Source of the DNA: Ustulina deusta
Taxonomy: Eukaryota > Ascomycota > Sordariomycetes > Xylariales > Xylariaceae
Direction of reading: 5' to 3'
NCBI GenBank assembly: GCA_023159155.1
Contig: JAJNNX010000002.1
Span: 2,232,001 to 2,296,000, forward strand
Length of the DNA: 64,000 nt
Under the pieces are notes generated by a model that was not told the DNA's origin, searched no databases, and saw nothing but the letters and a program-made list of their open reading frames with translations. Each line of letters begins with the position of its first letter. Within the stretch, counting starts at the first letter, position 1. Shown one piece after another: positions 22,259 through 34,300 of this stretch. The translations under genes and the position numbers were made by a program.

Positions 22259-25200
22259 CCTGGTGAACACTTGCCACGGCACGAATCACTGCGATGATTT
22301 TGAACGACTTTCACTTCTTTACAGCCATATACCACCATCTCTGATATTTGTTTCCTCTGGAACGAGATACCATGTTTTGTAACGATCTTTTTTTTTCTTT
22401 CTCCATGTCGGACACCCTACCGGGGCCATTGCATCAATGTTCTAGATAAGCGCTTTTATCATTATGCATTATCGGCTTGTTGGCGGTGGTCTGTGACCAT
22501 CTTTGCATCGTACGGCTGTATCTCTGCCGGGTCCTTTGTGACAATAATTTGTAACGATATGTTCTGGATTTGGACTATCAATGTTATGTGTTGATGGGTG
22601 TTGTGATGAAACGGGTGCGTTGATGAAACGGCGGCTAGGCTGTACTGGGTTCATAATTCGTACTATTGGACGACTGTATAAACACCTAAAGCTCACATCT
22701 AGAACTCGTGATGTGGTTAGCCCATCTCTGAAAGCTCATGTCTTTGGTCACGAAACCGAAATTAGTTGGCGTACACGAGTGTAGTGCGGTGTAGCTGAGC
22801 TTCTTGTGGTTTGGTAACGGAAGTTATGGTGTAGGTGGTAACAAAAGCGATGTCATACCCTTCGTATTTGCTGTAAGATTCCGTGTACTAGAAGGACAGT
22901 CCTTTCAATGTATTCGCGAGCAAAGTTAGATCCCCCTGCCTCTAATTAGTAGGCGGGCTATCAGGATGGGGGACGTTGTGATATCAGTTATTGTGCAAAG
23001 AGCCTAGAACTACATACTGGCGAGATCTGTATTGCAATATACGAAATAGCCTCCTTGCTCCATTGTCGTATGACGCAGGCGCAGTCCACCCTTTATTAAG
23101 TATATAACTGTCAGGGACCATGTGGTTAGGATACTTGACACTTGTTGTTGCGCGAAGGTCCCTAAAACATGTTCGTTAGCTAATCTCAGCTATATGCAGT
23201 AGCCTCGTTGTTGTGGTGTTTTGTAACAATAAGTACAACACGACTTGGTTGACTGGTATTGGGCTGGCTTGCTGGCTACGATAGTGATGGTGATGAAAAT
23301 CATTCCGCCTGATGAAGACAGCTTATAGTACCCTAACAACAGACGTAACTACGGCCAAACAATTCTACAGCTCGGCAATTTTTAGCTATTTCTCCAGGGC
23401 GGCTTTCCCAAGGGCGCGGGTCAGATATTTAACTATTTTTGTATGGTAGTCTTCTGAATTTTTCTTTCCCGCTCTTTGTTCACGTGACGCAACAATTTTT
23501 AATAAATGTGCGTTGGATTCTAAGTTGAGATGCCAAGTCTATCCAATTTCTATGGAGATTAAGGTCTCTGTAATCTCAATAGATACGGAGGCCCTGATTT
23601 TTGGGATCCGGTGCTTCCGTCATTAATCGGTGGCGACATTGAACCCAACCAGGCAAGCCCTGCCCAGTGCTCAGATTCCCCAAAGATATCGATTCATTCG
23701 GAGAGCGTGCATTGCTTCTCCTTTGCTCCCCCATAGTGGCCCCTCGGCGTTGGTGGCGGTAGACGGGAAAATATAAAATAAAATCAAAATCAAAATCAAA
23801 AACGGAGAGTAAAAAATCAAACCAATAGCCCTAAAGAACGCTGGCCTCGACGAGAAGGGATTTGTTGAGTTAACTATGTATTGATACCTAACTCTACATG
23901 GCATCTTTTGTTGCCATAGGCTAAAGATAACCACCAGCTTCCCCTCCTTTAGCCACGCCCGCGCCTGATCATAAAAGAAACCAACATCTTGGGTATTTGG
24001 ACCTGCTGTACGAGTGGAACTGCAAGCTCTGCACAGCTCGATGATCGAGATTGCCAAGCACAACAGCAGCCTATACCTCTCTTGGGGACCTAGATTTCAA
24101 CCCCAGCGGAAAATCGGGAATTCTTACAAATTAATGACAGCGTTGAGTAGGGGAGAGCTTTACCGCTTCGAATAACAGCCAGCAAGGTGGTTTGAGCGGG
24201 ACTAGGTAAAACGGAATCAACCAAGCTAGACTGAAGTCGCCGTCAGGTATAGATACTGACTCCAGCTTATGTACTCTAGAAAATTATCTTGACCTATGGA
24301 GTAATATGTCCTTTTGGGCTGGCTGATGATGCCCCTGTTTCTCCTGTTGCCGGTTTGCCATGCTGTTTTTGCCCATTTGCTTAGTTGCCAAGACTTTGAG
24401 GCATCTGTCTCGCTATTGGTCAATTGAACTTCGGGGTTGGTTCCGATGTCTCTTCTGATTGGCTGTATTGAATGAAAGCAATGCACTATGAACAAAAAGA
24501 AAAGAGAGTTGTTAGTCCATTGACAACCACAAACTCTATTCTTCATCGCAGCTATGCATAGCTAACGAATACTAATTTTCATTACCCGTGTTGGAGTTGA
24601 TGGGTAATTACCCCACGGCTTAACGCGGTAGTTCTGCGATACACAACAACTTTGAAATGTGGCAAGTCAATTTATACCTGTAAAACCTGCTGTCCTGTCT
24701 GCAGTATCTGCAATCGGGGATGACATCATCGGTAGTACCGGGTTATATTTCCTCCCCATGTTTCCCTCCCTCGTAGTCAGTAACTGCTCATCAGTGTATA
24801 TAGAGCGGATCAAGACGGGGCTGGGCTACTAGATAATAGACGGCTTTGCCACATTCTCTTGCAATCATGCTTTGTGGGAGATTTTTTGTGTGCCTGACGG
24901 CTGAGCTTAATAGGCCTCCATTCCCAGGTAGTTTCGAACCCGTTTACCTCCTGTCTGTGTAAGATGATTGGCTATGTCGACAAGTTTCCCTTGAGTCGTG
25001 CGTGAGACCTACGTTAGTTTAGGGTCCATGGTCTTAATTTAATTGCTGTATGTACAACTATACCTACAAATAGGCGTTTCTCTGGTGGGTCCAGGCGACC
25101 CTAGGTGTATATATACTTGGGCAACTTCCTGCTGTCACGCAGCTCTGCACTATCTTAGGAATATACATACACACTTGCACCATCCACACATACACACCAT

Positions 25201-25826
25201 CCATCCACACACACATGTAACACGGTTCTGGAGATCCTAGCCAAATTTTGCTTTTCTTTCTCAGGGCTAGAAGCCGCAAAACTAGTCGGATGGCTACACT
25301 GGGACCACAAAATAGAATTTGCCCATATTAATTTCACAGTCGTCATTGGGCCAACACAACGGTGACACCTCCGATCGAGATATGCCGCGGCAGCTCTTGG
25401 ACTTGGCCTGACCCTCATCGAAGCAAGTTGACCAGGGGTACAGTGACCAGTCACAGGAGGAAATAGACAGGAAGTTGCAGTACATGTACAGCTACCTTGC
25501 GACAGTCCTAACCAGATCCGATGGAGAACATGGACGGATCGCCCCTCGCAAGATCTTCTTGGCTATTTCTAGAACGGATGACTTTGGCTTTTGGGGTCAA
25601 ATCGCAGGAGCCATAACCACCGGATGGGCGATGAAACTACCAAAGTCCGATGATGGTCGCTCCACGATACACAAGCAGCTAAACCTATCCAACTAAACTA
25701 AAGTCTGGTACGCCGCAGGATCGCCATTGAAAACACCCCATGCTATTATAACACATTACTAGTAGTGTACGCCTCTACCTGGATTTCTGCAGTAAGACAC
25801 TAACAGTCGCCCACACCCTCACCAGG
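22259..25826. other. Intergenic, 3.6 kb, no supported gene
   Basis: Contains the 3' region of the RhoGAP gene and the promoter of the bZIP gene. A short AATCAA-type reiteration lies near 23780-23802. Open frames are short and mutually overlapping; the longest, on the minus strand at 23671-24063, has no family features. Confidence 0.45.
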
Positions 25827-26667
25827 ATGAACGGAGCGATCTCCATCGGCCAAAGCCTCGAGGATGACGTCCTTGGCTTAGATTTTCTACTGTACGGTTC
25901 GCCATATGAAGGCGAAGGGTCGCCTACACTAGATTTCCCTTGGTCCCATCCAGCAGGAGATGGGCGATACAGCCCCAGACAAAACTTGCGAACCCCCCCA
26001 CGAGAGATATGGGATAGATCAACAAATACCGGACATTACGTTTTGACAAATGACGTACGTCTCTGTGCTGATTCACGCCGATGCCAGGCTACGACAGACT
26101 TGGCTTTCAAATGCCAGTTGAAATGCCTAACATCAAATTCAGGCACATCTAACTCGTTATCAGGGATTCAGCAGCGGATTCGGATTAGATAGTGACCCCG
26201 CACAACAACGAACACTAGGGCAATCGGGTGATCGAGCAACAACGTTCGACGCCACGGATTTCATCTCGAAACAGCAAGACTTCCTAGCCGAAGGTTTCCC
26301 CGACGACAACAAAGCTCGTGATATAACGCCAAGTGAACGAAGTCCAGCTTCGACTACGTCGGCGAGACACACGACGCCGACATCACCAACCACAGCAACG
26401 GGTTCTGCCGGGGCACCGGATACCAAGCAACGCCGGGAACGGAATCGCGTCGCCGCCCGCAAATGCCGGAAAAAAGCCAAGCAGAACCTTGCTGGATTAC
26501 AACAACGCGAGGAAGAGTTGAGCGAGAAGAACAAGATGCTGCACAGTCACGTCGGTGGCCTGCGAGACGAGATTTTGGATCTGAAGAACGAGATCTTCAG
26601 ACACTCCGGGTGTAACAGCAGTATGATACAAGACTACCTTGTGGATGCGGCCCGCCGCCAATCATGA
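25827..26667 (+). CDS. bZIP transcription factor (two exons)
   Basis: Exons 25827-26054 and 26164-26667, 243 residues. The intron has donor GTACGT and acceptor ATCAG, both phase 0. Seen: a non-conserved acidic/Ser-rich N-terminus, then a classical basic region (QRRERNRVAARKCRKKAKQ, residues about 165-183, containing the N-x7-R DNA-contact spacing) and a leucine zipper-like coiled coil to about 225. It ends with HSGCNSSMIQDYLVDAARR, a tail I associate with fungal bZIP proteins of the ATF/CREB-like group. Expected role: a dimeric DNA-binding regulator in the nucleus. It converges on an MFS transporter 445 bp downstream; co-function is possible but not shown. The second exon is certain to be bZIP; the intron is well supported by frame restoration. 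Confidence 0.88.
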
Positions 26668-27112
26668 TGAATCGCATTTTCTTGTTCATGTTTCGGCAGA
26701 CTATCGTTCCAACGTCCTCTCTGCTCAGAACGGAATCGAACGCGGGGTTCCAGACCGAATTCCCCATGCAGAGGTTTGGATTTAAGCGTTGGAAAGACGA
26801 TTACTATGTGGGGGAGCGTGTGGGTTTATAACGGTTATAAGGGACAATAAACGGATTAGCAGGCAGGAGTCCTTTTTTTCTTTCTTTCTTTTTTTTCTCT
26901 CTCTCTTTTTTGGAGGGGGGGCTTTTTGGGTTTAACGAGATATGACGATCCAAATCACTGGTGGACTGGCCATTCACAGATTGGCACAGGACAGGGCAAG
27001 AGCAAGCGAATGAAACAAGACTCTAATGTTTAAAATTTAGTCGTATACGAAGTACCGTGAACTTGATTCATCTAAAAAAAAAAAAAAAAAAAAAAAAGAT
27101 AGGCAGTCGCCC
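26668..27112. other. 3' intergenic between bZIP and MFS genes with homopolymer tracts
   Basis: A T/C-rich run lies near 26872-26910, and a run of 24 A lies at 27074-27097, just beyond the MFS stop codon (poly-T when read in the MFS direction). Confidence 0.7.
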
Positions 27113-29495
27113 TCATTTGTTTTCAGTACGTTGTCTACCAATCGCCCTCAGTTTCTCGCCCCATAACCACAGGCACCCGGGCACCGGAAAGGCTAATACG
27201 ATGAAAATGAATGCAAGAAGACTGTTACCCCACCCGTAGTCTAAGGTCTCGTAGAGCTGCGGGGCAAAGATTGGGAAGACGAAACCGAGGGTCTGCGATA
27301 GCACGCGGACCGCCGCCGTAGCCGAGGCGCCGTACTCCCGGAATTCGTCCAGTATATACGCGTTGAGGGCCTGGGAGTACTATGCAGTCTAGGGTCAGCG
27401 ACCTACTCTCACGAACGGTATGACCTCCAAGATACTCACTATAAAACTACCCATGGTAAATACCGCCGCTCCGATGTCGACCACGATCCAATGATAGTGA
27501 CGTTGGGCGCTCCATCCGTACCAAAATAACCCGGAGGGCATGAGGAGGATGCCGGGAAGCACTAGTGAGTTTCATTCATCAGTACAGTTATTGTTTGGGA
27601 GGGGTGTCGTGTGTAGTGCACTAGACGTGGCAGTAAATTGGAGTAGTAGTAGACGCTCTTTAGATAGTCTATGTTGAGTGAATTCTCAGAATAGGGGCAG
27701 CGATGTGTTTTTGCTATGCGTCGTGTTATGTTCGGGAGAAATTGAAGGATGTCGTACTATACGGGACACGATACTCAGGCTTTCCTGGGGGGAGCTTCCC
27801 GCCGGCACTCGTGGTGGGTGTGCGGCCCCGACTCCTGATGGCGCCGTCTCGCTCGCGCAGACGTTGGTACACCCAATCCATCGCTCGCCCACCTCCCTGT
27901 GTCGCTATCGAAATCCCGACCGAAATGGCGATATAGTGTAAGCTGCTTGACAGCTTCGACTGTTTGTACCGGCTGACCCATAGCTCCGCAAAGGTGGACA
28001 GCATCAGCGTATAGATGCCGAACGATAGCCCCATGTTCAGGGTCACTATGTGCATCACGGGGCGGTAGAAGAGGAGCTGGAATGGCCGAAGCATGTTGAC
28101 GCGCAGCCGCGAGAAGAAATCGCTCCAGAAAGTCCACCGACCGGTCCCCGTCGTAGTTGGCGGTCCCTCTCCACCCCCTTGATCGAGTCCCAGGGCGGCA
28201 GCTTTCCTACGCAATAATACCGGGGTATAGGTTTCTCGCAGAACGAGAATGCCGATCACCAACACCACTGTGTCGATTATACTGATGATGTAGAAGAGCC
28301 AAGGCCAGTGGATGAGCTGGCTGACCGATCCGCCAATGATGGGTCCTAGGGCAGGGCCTAGATAAGGGAAGAGGCCGGCGATGGCGAGAGACTTGCCGCG
28401 ATCTTTCTCGTGGAACATGTCCGTCATGACGGGTCCTGCAAGCTGTGGCGAGAGCGGTCGCTTAGTTAGCTTACATAATAATTAAAAGGGGTGGCTAGGT
28501 TGTCTAGAACGTGAACAGAAGGCTGCTTACCGTATTGCCAACGCTGGCGCCCAGAGCAGCCACTGTAATATTCGGAGTCAGTAATAGTCAATCGTCTTGA
28601 GTGTGAGGCGCAAGGCTTGTTTTTTTTTTTTTTTTTTTACAACTGTGAAAAAAACTCTTTAAGACAAGAAATGTAGCCCAAGCAGGAAGTTTTATGATCA
28701 ACGAGGAGATTGGAAAGAAGAATGAAGTAAATGGCTCTTGAGGGTTTACTTACGGAATCGTCCGGCAATCATGAGACCCTTGGAGTAGCCGACTGGACAA
28801 AGTGAGTTCCATAGTATGAACCATAGATTGGACGCGATCCAAATATTCCTGCGCCCATCCATCTCGCTGATCGCGGCGATGGGGAAGGGGCCGAAGGCAA
28901 GTCCTAGGAAGTAGACCGAGAAACTGATCTGCGCCGTCGCGGCGTCGAGGCCGACGTCCCTCGAGATATCGCCGAGCGCGGGCGCCGTCACACTCGCCGT
29001 CAGTAGCGTCACGAGGGAACCAAGCCCCTATTTAAGTCTCTGGAGTCAGTGAATGTTATGGTGAAAAATGGCAAAAGTTTCGCGAGTTTGTAGCAGTAAT
29101 AAGAGTGGAACCCCCCTAACTACCTGGGCAACTGCCCTCCCCGAGACATGTCAAAAAGGGGTATAAAAGACTCCAGCGGACTCACCATGACGATGCCGAT
29201 TGATACTTTCTTCACCGAAGACCAGTTATATGGATTCTTTGGATCGTCCGGGCCGTCCCATGTTGCCTGCAGTTTGGGGAAGTGTTAAGTTTTGCCTCTA
29301 TATAGGGCAACTGAGATGGGGATTCTGACTCACGCCGTATTGCTTCCGAAGCCTTTCAAGATGCTGCAGAGCTTCGTCGTCATCGTGTGCTGTAACGATA
29401 GTCTCTACATTACCGGCTCCTTCGTCCGTTGTCTTTCCATCCTCCTCCACCAAGCCTGTGTTTGACTGAACCGCCTTCTCTTCCACGGTAAGCAT
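27113..29495 (-). CDS. Major facilitator superfamily transporter, DHA1-like (seven exons)
   Basis: Minus-strand exons 29495-29334, 29266-29186, 29027-28754, 28562-28531, 28442-27758, 27561-27440 and 27379-27113, 540 residues. Family role: a 12-helix plasma-membrane proton antiporter exporting drugs, polyamines or metabolites. Seen: cytosolic N-terminus, the DGPDDPKNPYNWS motif before helix 1, motif-A-like SEMDGRRNIW in the loop after helix 2, the antiporter motif C (GPALGPIIGGSVSQ) in helix 5, a charged central loop (about 280-310), PEYRVPYMLPG before a C-lobe helix, and QALNAYILDEF then LSQTLGFVFP. All junctions keep frame. Exon 5 needs acceptor CACAG rather than the nearer TTGCAG, which would meet a stop. 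Donor 5 (GTACGA) is weak. A 19-T run sits in intron 3. Substrate unknown. Confidence 0.87.
28620..28638. repeat. Poly-T run of 19 in an MFS intron
   Basis: A homopolymer inside the 191-bp intron between exons 3 and 4 of the minus-strand MFS gene (poly-A in the transcript). Confidence 0.9.
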
Positions 29496-31452
29496 GCTGA
29501 CGTCGCGATGGAAGGACTCCTGAGCGTATCCTAAAACTATTGCAGCTCAATCGTGTATGAATAATCAAGTCCTCGCGGTCTATCATGTCTGGAGGAAGAG
29601 TTCGTAGATCGTATAGGTCCACAGCACCTGCGATCCCGTGCAATTTATATGACGGAGAGTCGTCCGATCGGAGCTGCTATACATCCTTGTATCTTGGGGG
29701 AAAATCGTAGGAAAGACCTATATCGGCACTAGATTTGTTCCCCTTTTCGCAGTAGACAGGGGCATTGTTTATGCCGAAGGACCTTAGTCCGTTGTTCATG
29801 GAAGCGAACCGCTAATGGAAGCTGTCAAACAAAAAGAGTAGGAGGACAAAGGGCCTAGCGAATCTTCACACGGCCACTGATCTCGGCACATCTCGGCTCC
29901 GGATAAAATCCGACGGCGGTGAGAGGATCCCGGAACACTACTGATGAAGATGCTTGCTTGCGATATCCAACCACGGCTCGTGAGCGGATCTGATAAGAAT
30001 GCTTGGCACTGAACGTCGACCCAACATTCAATGTAGCGCCATCTGATAAGCTTTGGGGGATGGGGGGCATTGTCCTTATTCGGACACTTGCCTATCTAGC
30101 CCTGCCTTCGGTGCCTTGCGAGCTCCGGGAATACCGATTCAACGTTACAGATGTTATGGGGCTGGAATGACTAGTAGGTGAGCCAGTGATCTGTAGTAAC
30201 TCTTCAATCGTTAGATGCTGGGCGCATTCTTGGGCCTGCTAAACATACAATGGGATCTGTAATTACCGCGGTCGATACTTAAAGATCGCATGGCTGCCTG
30301 TCGCTTTTGTCTAGGCAGTTCCTGGCAGTTTTGATAGGTGTGAATACGAGTGGACCAGGGTTTTTAGTATTGCCTCTTTTTGGGTCAAACTAGTCTAGAT
30401 TGGTCGTATTACTACCGACATGGTCGTACAAGGTATGCATGCGACAACTGGAGGAGCAGAGATCCTGTCAGCTCGCTCAATTGCTCCACTTCACACGCGG
30501 AGGCATGCTAGATATTATGGGTACGTCGTGAGCCTAGGATCTAGAGGATCTGGAAATGCCTACGAGAGAGGCAACAACAATGAATCTCTACTTGCAAAGT
30601 TGCAGTAAATGTTGGGTTGCGCTGGGTTAGCTAGCAATGGAACTATCCAATCTTCTAAACTCCAGGGATATATGCATTTATTCCACATGTTCTTCAATAC
30701 TTGAGTATTGAGTTGTCTCCCATCTAGGTTAAAAGTCTGGGCATCTCAACTTGGGGGCATTTCGAAACAGAGGCTGGGTCCCGAGACTGTTTGTAAATGC
30801 ATTGGTGTAAGCCGAAGTAACAAAAAGGGAACAAGAAGGTGGGTATGGAAAGAAAACTAAGATCAGGCACGCTGGCGTGTTGACAACCCAAGACTAGAGT
30901 GCATTTGGGAGACTTTTCGGAGTGAAGGCTTTGACGCTCCACACTAGAGCGAAGTAGGATATATTAGTATCCTAAAATAACACTTTCCCCGCTGGTTGCC
31001 TGCACCAAGCTATGTTGAACAGATTATAGTTCTCGGCGACGCCAAGTTGTAAGCAATTTCAAAATTTAAATTGGGAGGGATCTTCTAATAGGTCCGCATT
31101 GTTGTCGAGGCTAGTCCGACATGACTCAAGTCAAGTTCAGCTTGGCAACGGTGTCGATATAGCCTCAACCTAGTCGCCTTGTAGCCTAGACTCTTAAGGC
31201 CGTAAACCTTTCTCCTGCTCAAATAGTCACAAGTTCCGATACTATGGTAGTGTTGCCGATCTGGAACGTTACCCGGATGTATCTAGCCCTCGTTTCGGAT
31301 ACATTCACTTGGCTTTCAGTTCTTTGTAGATAGAGTGTTATGCGCTTAGAGTTAAAAGGGCACGATGTCCAGGCTTTTCTTCCGTTTCTCTAATACCGAG
31401 TCTGTAGGCGCTAGACATCCACTCTTTATACCATAGTCGTTCATTACTCATA
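29496..31452. other. Divergent intergenic region between MFS and chitinase genes
   Basis: No supported gene. A 71-codon minus-strand frame (29855-30070) starts with an ATG but has no known motif. The two flanking genes are transcribed outward from here. Confidence 0.45.
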
Positions 31453-32735
31453 ATGGCACGTGTTGCTTTTGTTTCCCTTGCTATTTCAGCGCTGTTCTGT
31501 TTTGTTAGTGCAACTTTTAATATTACATCGAAAAATAATGTTGCTGTCTATTATGTAAGTTCGCGGGAAACTTCATCTTATTCGACATAGCACGTCATCG
31601 ACATGTAGCAACTTAAGTAAATGAGCGATAAAATAGTAACTAACGTGGACGGAAATGATAGGGCCAAGGACCGAATCAGAAGCGTTTGACTACGTACTGC
31701 GCCGACCCTACTATTGATATCATTATTCTCTCTTTCGTTCACCTCTTTCCCGAACAAGCCAATGGAAACCCAGGTATCAACTTTGGTAACCAGTGCAGTG
31801 CTGAGTCGTACAAGGGTCCTGGATTCAAGGGCGTAAAGGATCCCTCCAAAGATGCGCTTCTGAAATGCCCGAACCTACAGCAAGACCTATATACGTGCCG
31901 GCAAACAAGCGACAAGAAGATCTTGCTGTCTCTCGGGGGCGCAACAAGCGAATACAATGTCAACGGCGCTACTAATGGGACGAGCTTTGCAAACCAACTT
32001 TGGGGAATGTTCGGCCCCCGACAGGCGGCTTGGACCGACTTAAATAAACCTCGACCTTTCGATTACACAAACACGACCAGCGGCAACTTGACGATCAATG
32101 AATTTAGCGTCGACGGGTTCGACTTGGATATCGAGCATCCCTCGCTCGACAACTCGGCTGGTTACAAGGCGCTTGTCAAGAGGCTCCGAACCTTGTATGC
32201 CACAGTTAACGACAAGCCGTACTACTTGACAGCCTCGCCGCAGTGCGTTGTTCCCGACCCTAACCTAGCCGACACGCTCGAGGCAGTCAAGTTCGACATG
32301 CTCTTCGTACAGTTTTACAATACAAAGGAATGTTCGGCCCGCGGCTGGATTAGCGGAAACCTCAACTACGTGATAGGGGGCACCTTCAATACGTCAGGCT
32401 TCACATTTCAGCCGTGGGTTAATTGGCTTAATACCACGAATTACAGTCGAGGCGCACCCATATTCTTGACGCTGCCAGGCTCAAACCCTGCTGCTAACGC
32501 GGGTGCCTACATCACTGTTGCCCAAACCAAGTTGTTGGCAAGCGCGTACTACTGTCAGCCAAGCCTCGCCGGTATTGCGGTCTGGGATGCCACCTATGCT
32601 GAAGGTAGCATTGCGTCGGGCAAGAACTTCTTCCAGAATGCGAAGGCAACACTTAATGCTGCTGCTACCGATACTAGGCTCTTATGCAACAAGAAAAAGC
32701 GTGAGCTATCTGGCTCGAAGGAACCGCTAAGCTAG
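31453..32735 (+). CDS. Secreted GH18 chitinase, class III type
   Basis: Exons 31453-31554 and 31662-32735, 391 residues. Reaction: hydrolysis of beta-1,4 bonds in chitin by substrate-assisted catalysis. Seen: a signal peptide (MARVAFVSLAISALFCFVSA), first barrel strand NVAVYYGQG spanning the splice junction, IILSFVHLF, ILLSLGGA (the SxGG strand), and the catalytic DGFDLDIE at 185-192 with Glu192 as acid/base. Then come LTASPQC, MLFVQFYN and the C-terminal GIAVWDAT. The intron has GTAAGT and GATAG, phase 0, and joins the first strand exactly. Several NxT/S sites fit secretion. The C-terminus ends in a lysine-rich stretch with no chitin-binding module or GPI signal, so it looks like a short class III enzyme for wall remodelling or nutrition. 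Confidence 0.93.
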
Positions 32736-34300
32736 AGGCTAAGGCGTCGACGATGGGTAGTATTTAGAACGTTAAAAAATGAGCAATTATACGATAGAGA
32801 CAATTGTCAAGCTTGAAAACGTGGCGTTGACAACACATAATTGCAAATTTAGTTGATAAATAGACTTATCAAGGAACTTCGTCAAAACCAAAGATGTCAA
32901 AATAGTCACGGAGTGAATAGATAAACTCGTCTGCAGTCAGAGAGGTGGTAATTAAGGCTTAACAGGGTGGCCAATTGATTCCTGAACCTCCCATATATCC
33001 CCGGGGGTCCCGTTGTCTATCCATATTGAAGTGGACAATGTGAGTAGGTTCACTATAAGGGGGTTCTCACCTTGCCCTCGTACGAGGAGATAGGCCAAAC
33101 CTATACTTTCAAGTACAAAAACTAGACTTTCCAATTGGGGAATCTTGACAGTAGTAAAACGCCATTCAATTCATCGTAAGAACTCGAAAAACAGGTCAAG
33201 ATGGTGATCTGCACCGAGAGTCCCTGTGAGGCTATATAATATTAGATTTACATAGCCACAGTCGCTCCATTCACTTTGCTCCAATATATTCAACAACAAC
33301 CATTGTAAAATAACCACTCCATTAATTACCTGGAGGATAGGTGGTTAATAGGCACCTGAGGCCAGTTCATTTTTGCACACCATTGGCTGTTAGGGTTTGT
33401 TTGCCCATTCCTACATTTTGCCTGCAATGTACTGGAGATATAATTACAATTGGGCAGAAAACAACGAAACTGTGGATTTGATATGGTAGGTTGCTGTCTA
33501 ATAAATCTATAATAGAGTTGGCAATTAACGTCGCTCCACTCAGCATGTACTTGACTAATCAACAAAGAGGTATACCATACTAGCCAATTACAAGTCTAAC
33601 CTCTCGATCCTACCCCGTTGAAGAACAAATAAGGAGCACGCATATAGTCAAGGTAGTCAAGGGTTAGCCTGCAGGGGGTTTAAATGTCTTTTGCGCAGCA
33701 ACAAAATAATTGTATCTCATCCTTTATAACTGGTTGTTCCTTAATACATAACAAATAACACGAGAAAGGTAGAGAATGGAAACCACTCTCTTGCTGAGCT
33801 GATGGTCAATCTTGAGATGACGCGCGAAAGTAGATGTTGCACTATCCTCTGGCAAAAGTGCGTTAACTATTATTACAAATTTATGAAAATCACACACATA
33901 CATTTTCATCATAATTCGATCAGTATGTAGGCTGAGTTGTGCGTTGGATTAAACGGCTACGTTTGGAAAAGGGGCGCAAAGCTACCCTGGAGTAGTACCA
34001 CCGCGCACTGGCACTGGCACGACCTGTTATGGTGGGCCGATGACTGGAAAAAACAAAAAGACTGGACTCCAGTTAAGGATGGAATAATATTGAAATGCGG
34101 AAAACAGATATAATTGGAAAACAAGTGTCTACGCAAAAAAAACGCGCACTTACCCAGCTCTTCCTCGCCAAAATCCTCTACCCAGTAGATGGGTTTATGT
34201 GCAAGCTACCCAGCATAATTACCCATCAAGCCAACTTACCTAGACCGCCAAGGCCCTGTCTTCACTTACATACTTACCCCAGGCACAAATCACTTTATAT
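32736..34300. other. Intergenic, 1.6 kb, no supported gene
   Basis: 3' ends of the convergent chitinase and amidoligase-like genes. AT-richer than its neighbours, with short chance frames only. Confidence 0.5.

Noticed and set aside
23671..24063. 130-codon minus-strand frame with a hydrophobic stretch
   Set aside because: The hydrophobic part comes from an AATCAA-type reiteration; no family features and no splice partners.
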